Assembly: GCF_004322755.1 (NCBI RefSeq)
Contig: NZ_CP036401.1
Coordinates: 4,464,001-4,528,000, forward strand
Direction of reading: 5' to 3'
Length of the DNA stretch: 64,000 nt
Source: Pseudoduganella albidiflava
Lineage (GTDB): Bacteria > Pseudomonadota > Gammaproteobacteria > Burkholderiales > Burkholderiaceae_D
Shown here: one piece after another, positions 61,725-64,000 of the stretch
Numbering within the stretch: position 1 is the first letter of the stretch
How the letters are laid out: every line of letters begins with the position of its first letter
Made by a program: the position numbers and the translations under genes
Notes under the pieces: generated by a model
Told to the model about the DNA's origin: nothing
The model's database searches: none
What the model saw: the letters and a program-made list of their open reading frames with translations, nothing else

Positions 61725-61811
61725 TAACCTCTTAAAATTAATTTGACAGGTTATCAGAAGCGGAGCACACTCCGTCTCACGTAACCCAATAAATTGAATT
61801 ATACAGGTTAT
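61725..61811. promoter_or_regulatory. Direct-repeat operator candidates in the CGNR/hydrolase divergent gap
   Basis: ACAGGTTAT occurs at 61746-61754 and 61803-61811 with similar AT-rich flanks, and the inverse TAACCT at 61725-61730. The first copy overlaps a TTGACA at 61744-61749, which could be the -35 of the rightward gene. They are candidate binding sites for the CGNR protein. Confidence 0.5.
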
Positions 61812-61846
61812 TCAACCCACCCGGCCCTGCCCGACAAGGAGAAACC

Positions 61847-62749
61847 ATGAATGCCCCGACCGCCAATGACGAAGTCACTACCGTGCCAGGCGCCACGCAA
61901 GTCCATTACCGCACCATGGAAGTCGACGGTGTCGACCTGTTCTACCGCGAGGCCGGCGCGCCGGATGCCCCGGCCGTGCTGCTGTTGCACGGCTTCGGCG
62001 CTTCCTCGTACATGTTCCGCGCACTGATCCCGCAACTGGCCGGCCGCTACCACGTGATCGCGCCGGACCTGCCGGGCTTCGGGCAGACCAGCGTGCCGGA
62101 GGGATTTGCCTGGACATTCGACAACCTGGCCGCGGTGATCGACGCGTTCACCCGCGCCAGGGGCCTGGAGCGCTACGCCATCTACGTGTTCGACTACGGC
62201 GCCCCGGTCGGCTGGCGCCTGGCGGTGAGCAACCCGGAACGGATCACCGCGATCGTGAGCCAGAACGGCAATGGCTATGAGGAGGGACTGAGCAAGGGCT
62301 GGGCGCCCATGCGCCGGGCCTGGGCCGAGCCGACGCCGGCCAACCGCGAAGCCCTGCGCGCTTTCAACACGCTGGACCTGCTGCGCTGGCAGTACGTGGA
62401 GGGAGTGAAGGATGTGTCGCTGGTCGCGCCGGAAACCTGGCAACTGGCCCACGCGGCGATCGAGCGCATCGGCGTCGACGCGCAGATGGACTTGCTGGTC
62501 GACTATGGCAGCAACATCGCGCACTACCCGCAGCTGCACGCCTTCCTGCGGCGCTACCAGCCGCCCATGCTGGCGATCTGGGGCCGCAACGATCCGTTCT
62601 TCCTCCCGGCCGGCGCCGAAGCATTCCGGCGCGATAACGGCAAAGCCGAGGTGCGCTTCGTCGATTCGGGCCACTTCGCCATCGAGACGCATGGCGCGGA
62701 GATCGGCGCGGCCATGCTGGCGTTCCTGGACCGCAGTATCGCGCGCTGA
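61847..62749 (+). CDS. Haloalkane dehalogenase-like alpha/beta hydrolase
   Basis: 300 residues. Oxyanion HGFGASS at about 48-54, the nucleophile elbow VFDYGAPVG with Asp116 in place of Ser (as in haloalkane and fluoroacetate dehalogenases), WGRNDPFF and the catalytic His in VDSGHFAIETHG. An Asp nucleophile also occurs in epoxide hydrolases. The real substrate is unknown. Divergent from the CGNR gene. Confidence 0.9.
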   Translation: MNAPTANDEVTTVPGATQVHYRTMEVDGVDLFYREAGAPDAPAVLLLHGFGASSYMFRALIPQLAGRYHVIAPDLPGFGQTSVPEGFAWTFDNLAAVIDAFTRARGLERYAIYVFDYGAPVGWRLAVSNPERITAIVSQNGNGYEEGLSKGWAPMRRAWAEPTPANREALRAFNTLDLLRWQYVEGVKDVSLVAPETWQLAHAAIERIGVDAQMDLLVDYGSNIAHYPQLHAFLRRYQPPMLAIWGRNDPFFLPAGAEAFRRDNGKAEVRFVDSGHFAIETHGAEIGAAMLAFLDRSIAR

Positions 62750-62768
62750 GGTAGCGGGGCCGAACCGG

Positions 62769-64000
62769 TCAGTGCGCCAGCAGCAGGTCGCGCTGACCGG
62801 CTCCCCTCGGGCGCGCCGCAGGGATCTCGCGCAGCTGGAAGCTGCCGACCGCCTGCGACAGGCCGGCCGCCTGCTGGCGCAGGCTTTCGGCGGCGGCCGC
62901 GGCCTGTTCGACGAGGGCTGCGTTCTGCTGGGTGATATCGTCCATCATCGTGACGGCGCGGCTGATTTCCTGGATGCCCGTGCTCTGCTCGGCGCTGGCG
63001 CTGGTGATGCCGGCCATGATGCTTTCCAGCTGGCGCACCGCATCAACCACCTGCCCCATCGTCTTGCCCGCCTCGTCGACCATGCGCGCGCCCTGCTCCA
63101 CCGTGCCCGCCGAATCGCCGATCAGTTCCTTGATCTCGCGCGCCGCCGCGGCGCTGCGCTGCGCCAGGTTGCGCACTTCGGAGGCCACCACGGCGAAACC
63201 GCGGCCCTGTTCGCCCGCGCGGGCCGCTTCCACCGCCGCATTCAGCGCCAGGATATTGGTCTGGAAGGCAATGCCGTCGATCACGCTGGTGATGTTGCCG
63301 ATGCGCGTGGAGCTTTCGCGGATCGCGCCCATCGTGCCGACCACCTTCGACACCACCTCGCCACCTTGTGCGGCAATGGCCGAGGCGTTGGCGGCAAGCC
63401 GGTTCGCCTCGCCGGCGTCGTTGGCGTTGCGCTGCACCGCGTGGGTCAGCGATTCCATCGAGCTGGCGGTTTCCTGCAGCGAGCTGGCCTGCGATTCGGT
63501 ACGGGCCGACAGGTCGGCATTGCCGCGCGCGATCTCGCCGGTGGCCACCGCCATTTCATCGGTGCTGGCGTGGATCTGGCCGATCATGCCGGCCAGGTTG
63601 CCGTTGATGGTGGCGATGGCGCGCATCAGGATACCCACTTCATCGTCGTGCGCGACGGGGATCTCCTCGGTCAGGTCGCCCTGCGCGATCCGCGCGGCGG
63701 TGGCCGTGGCGCTGGCCAGGTTGCGTGCGATATAGCGGTACACCAGCAGCAGGCACAGCACGGTGCCGCCCACCGACAGGGCCAGCAGCACCACCGCCAT
63801 GGCGAAAGCGGTGCGCGTTTCGCTTTCCGCCTGGGCCACCGATGCCGACGTGCGGGCATCGAGCATGGCCAGGAATTCATTCAGGGGCTGCATGATGCGC
63901 GCCTTGTTCTGGTGGTAGGTGGTGTCGTGCATGATGCGGCGCGCCATCTCCATGTCCGGCTCGCCTTCGCGCGTGAAACCGCCCTTGCCATCGTCGAAGC
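62769..64000 (-). CDS. Methyl-accepting chemotaxis protein, N-terminus beyond right edge
   Basis: The open reading frame continues to the right edge ([21 protein letters not shown]) and ends at 62769. The visible part includes the end of a four-helix-bundle ligand domain, a membrane segment ([22 protein letters not shown]), HAMP ([16 protein letters not shown]) and the signalling domain with [33 protein letters not shown]. Methylation-site helices flank it. No pentapeptide tether is seen at the C-terminus. Confidence 0.95.
   Translation of the reverse strand, partial: FDDGKGGFTREGEPDMEMARRIMHDTTYHQNKARIMQPLNEFLAMLDARTSASVAQAESETRTAFAMAVVLLALSVGGTVLCLLLVYRYIARNLASATATAARIAQGDLTEEIPVAHDDEVGILMRAIATINGNLAGMIGQIHASTDEMAVATGEIARGNADLSARTESQASSLQETASSMESLTHAVQRNANDAGEANRLAANASAIAAQGGEVVSKVVGTMGAIRESSTRIGNITSVIDGIAFQTNILALNAAVEAARAGEQGRGFAVVASEVRNLAQRSAAAAREIKELIGDSAGTVEQGARMVDEAGKTMGQVVDAVRQLESIMAGITSASAEQSTGIQEISRAVTMMDDITQQNAALVEQAAAAAESLRQQAAGLSQAVGSFQLREIPAARPRGAGQRDLLLAH

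Overview
The window looks like chromosome from a high-GC betaproteobacterium of the Oxalobacteraceae (Massilia, Pseudoduganella or Duganella type). This is inferred from base composition, codon use and gene content: TonB receptors, exported pectin enzymes, a malonate decarboxylase operon, a group-2 Mrp antiporter, RTX protein, MCP and GGDEF-EAL proteins. No rRNA or other species-level marker is present, so the genus is a judgement.

Layout. 0-3.1 kb: the start of a gene leaving the left edge, a fragment of an Asp/Glu racemase, and a large TonB receptor. 3.3-10.4 kb: a minus-strand usp-mnhACDEFG operon (universal stress protein plus a multisubunit cation/proton antiporter). 10.5-13.9 kb: small stress and detoxification genes (GNAT, GFA, two VOC proteins including a FosA homologue, DUF1877). 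14-23.7 kb: a plant-polysaccharide locus. An alpha-galactosidase and a GntR regulator with two DNA-binding domains lie opposite an operon of two GH28 polygalacturonases, a six-hairpin glycosidase of unclear family and a rhamnogalacturonan acetylesterase. 23.8-34.2 kb: a hybrid sensor kinase divergent from a complete malonate locus (MatC-type carrier, then mdcACDEGBH). 34.2-38.1 kb: a 46-residue ORF, terminators, palindromic tandem repeats, an ArsR-controlled AHSA1 gene and a PhoD-like phosphatase. 38.2-42.0 kb: an AT-richer islet of orphan small genes with an IS66 remnant, bounded by degenerate direct repeats. 42.1-46 kb: PQQ-type sugar dehydrogenase, tRNA-Val(CAC), TonB receptor. 46-50.1 kb: LysR opposite an MFS exporter, then a TetR-controlled hydrolase that lacks its nucleophile. 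50.3-57.1 kb: a 1421-residue RTX protein, an NTF2-like exported protein, and a MerR/carboxymuconolactone decarboxylase pair. 57.3-64 kb: GGDEF-EAL protein, a thioredoxin-like membrane protein with a CGNR regulator, a divergent alpha/beta hydrolase, and an MCP cut by the right edge.

How the genes work together. Four regulator/target pairs have readable operators: ArsR (two TGAAGT-N4-ACTTCA sites over a TTGACT-17-TAAACT promoter), TetR (AATGAGT-N4-ACTCATT over its own -10), MerR (22-bp palindrome in a 19-bp spacer) and, less surely, CGNR (two direct repeats). The pectin and malonate regions are self-contained catabolic units.

Most notable. (1) A three-copy non-autonomous mobile element of about 140 bp with terminal inverted repeats; two copies have perfect 8-bp target duplications, one carries a nested insert, and an IS66 origin is proposed. 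(2) The 38-42 kb islet, with an iterated TTTTAGACC motif on both sides of a RAMA-like gene and a small protein with a six-cysteine tail. (3) Many short tandem repeats (9-18 bp) placed at gene ends and in promoters, including two arrays facing the double-headed GntR regulator.
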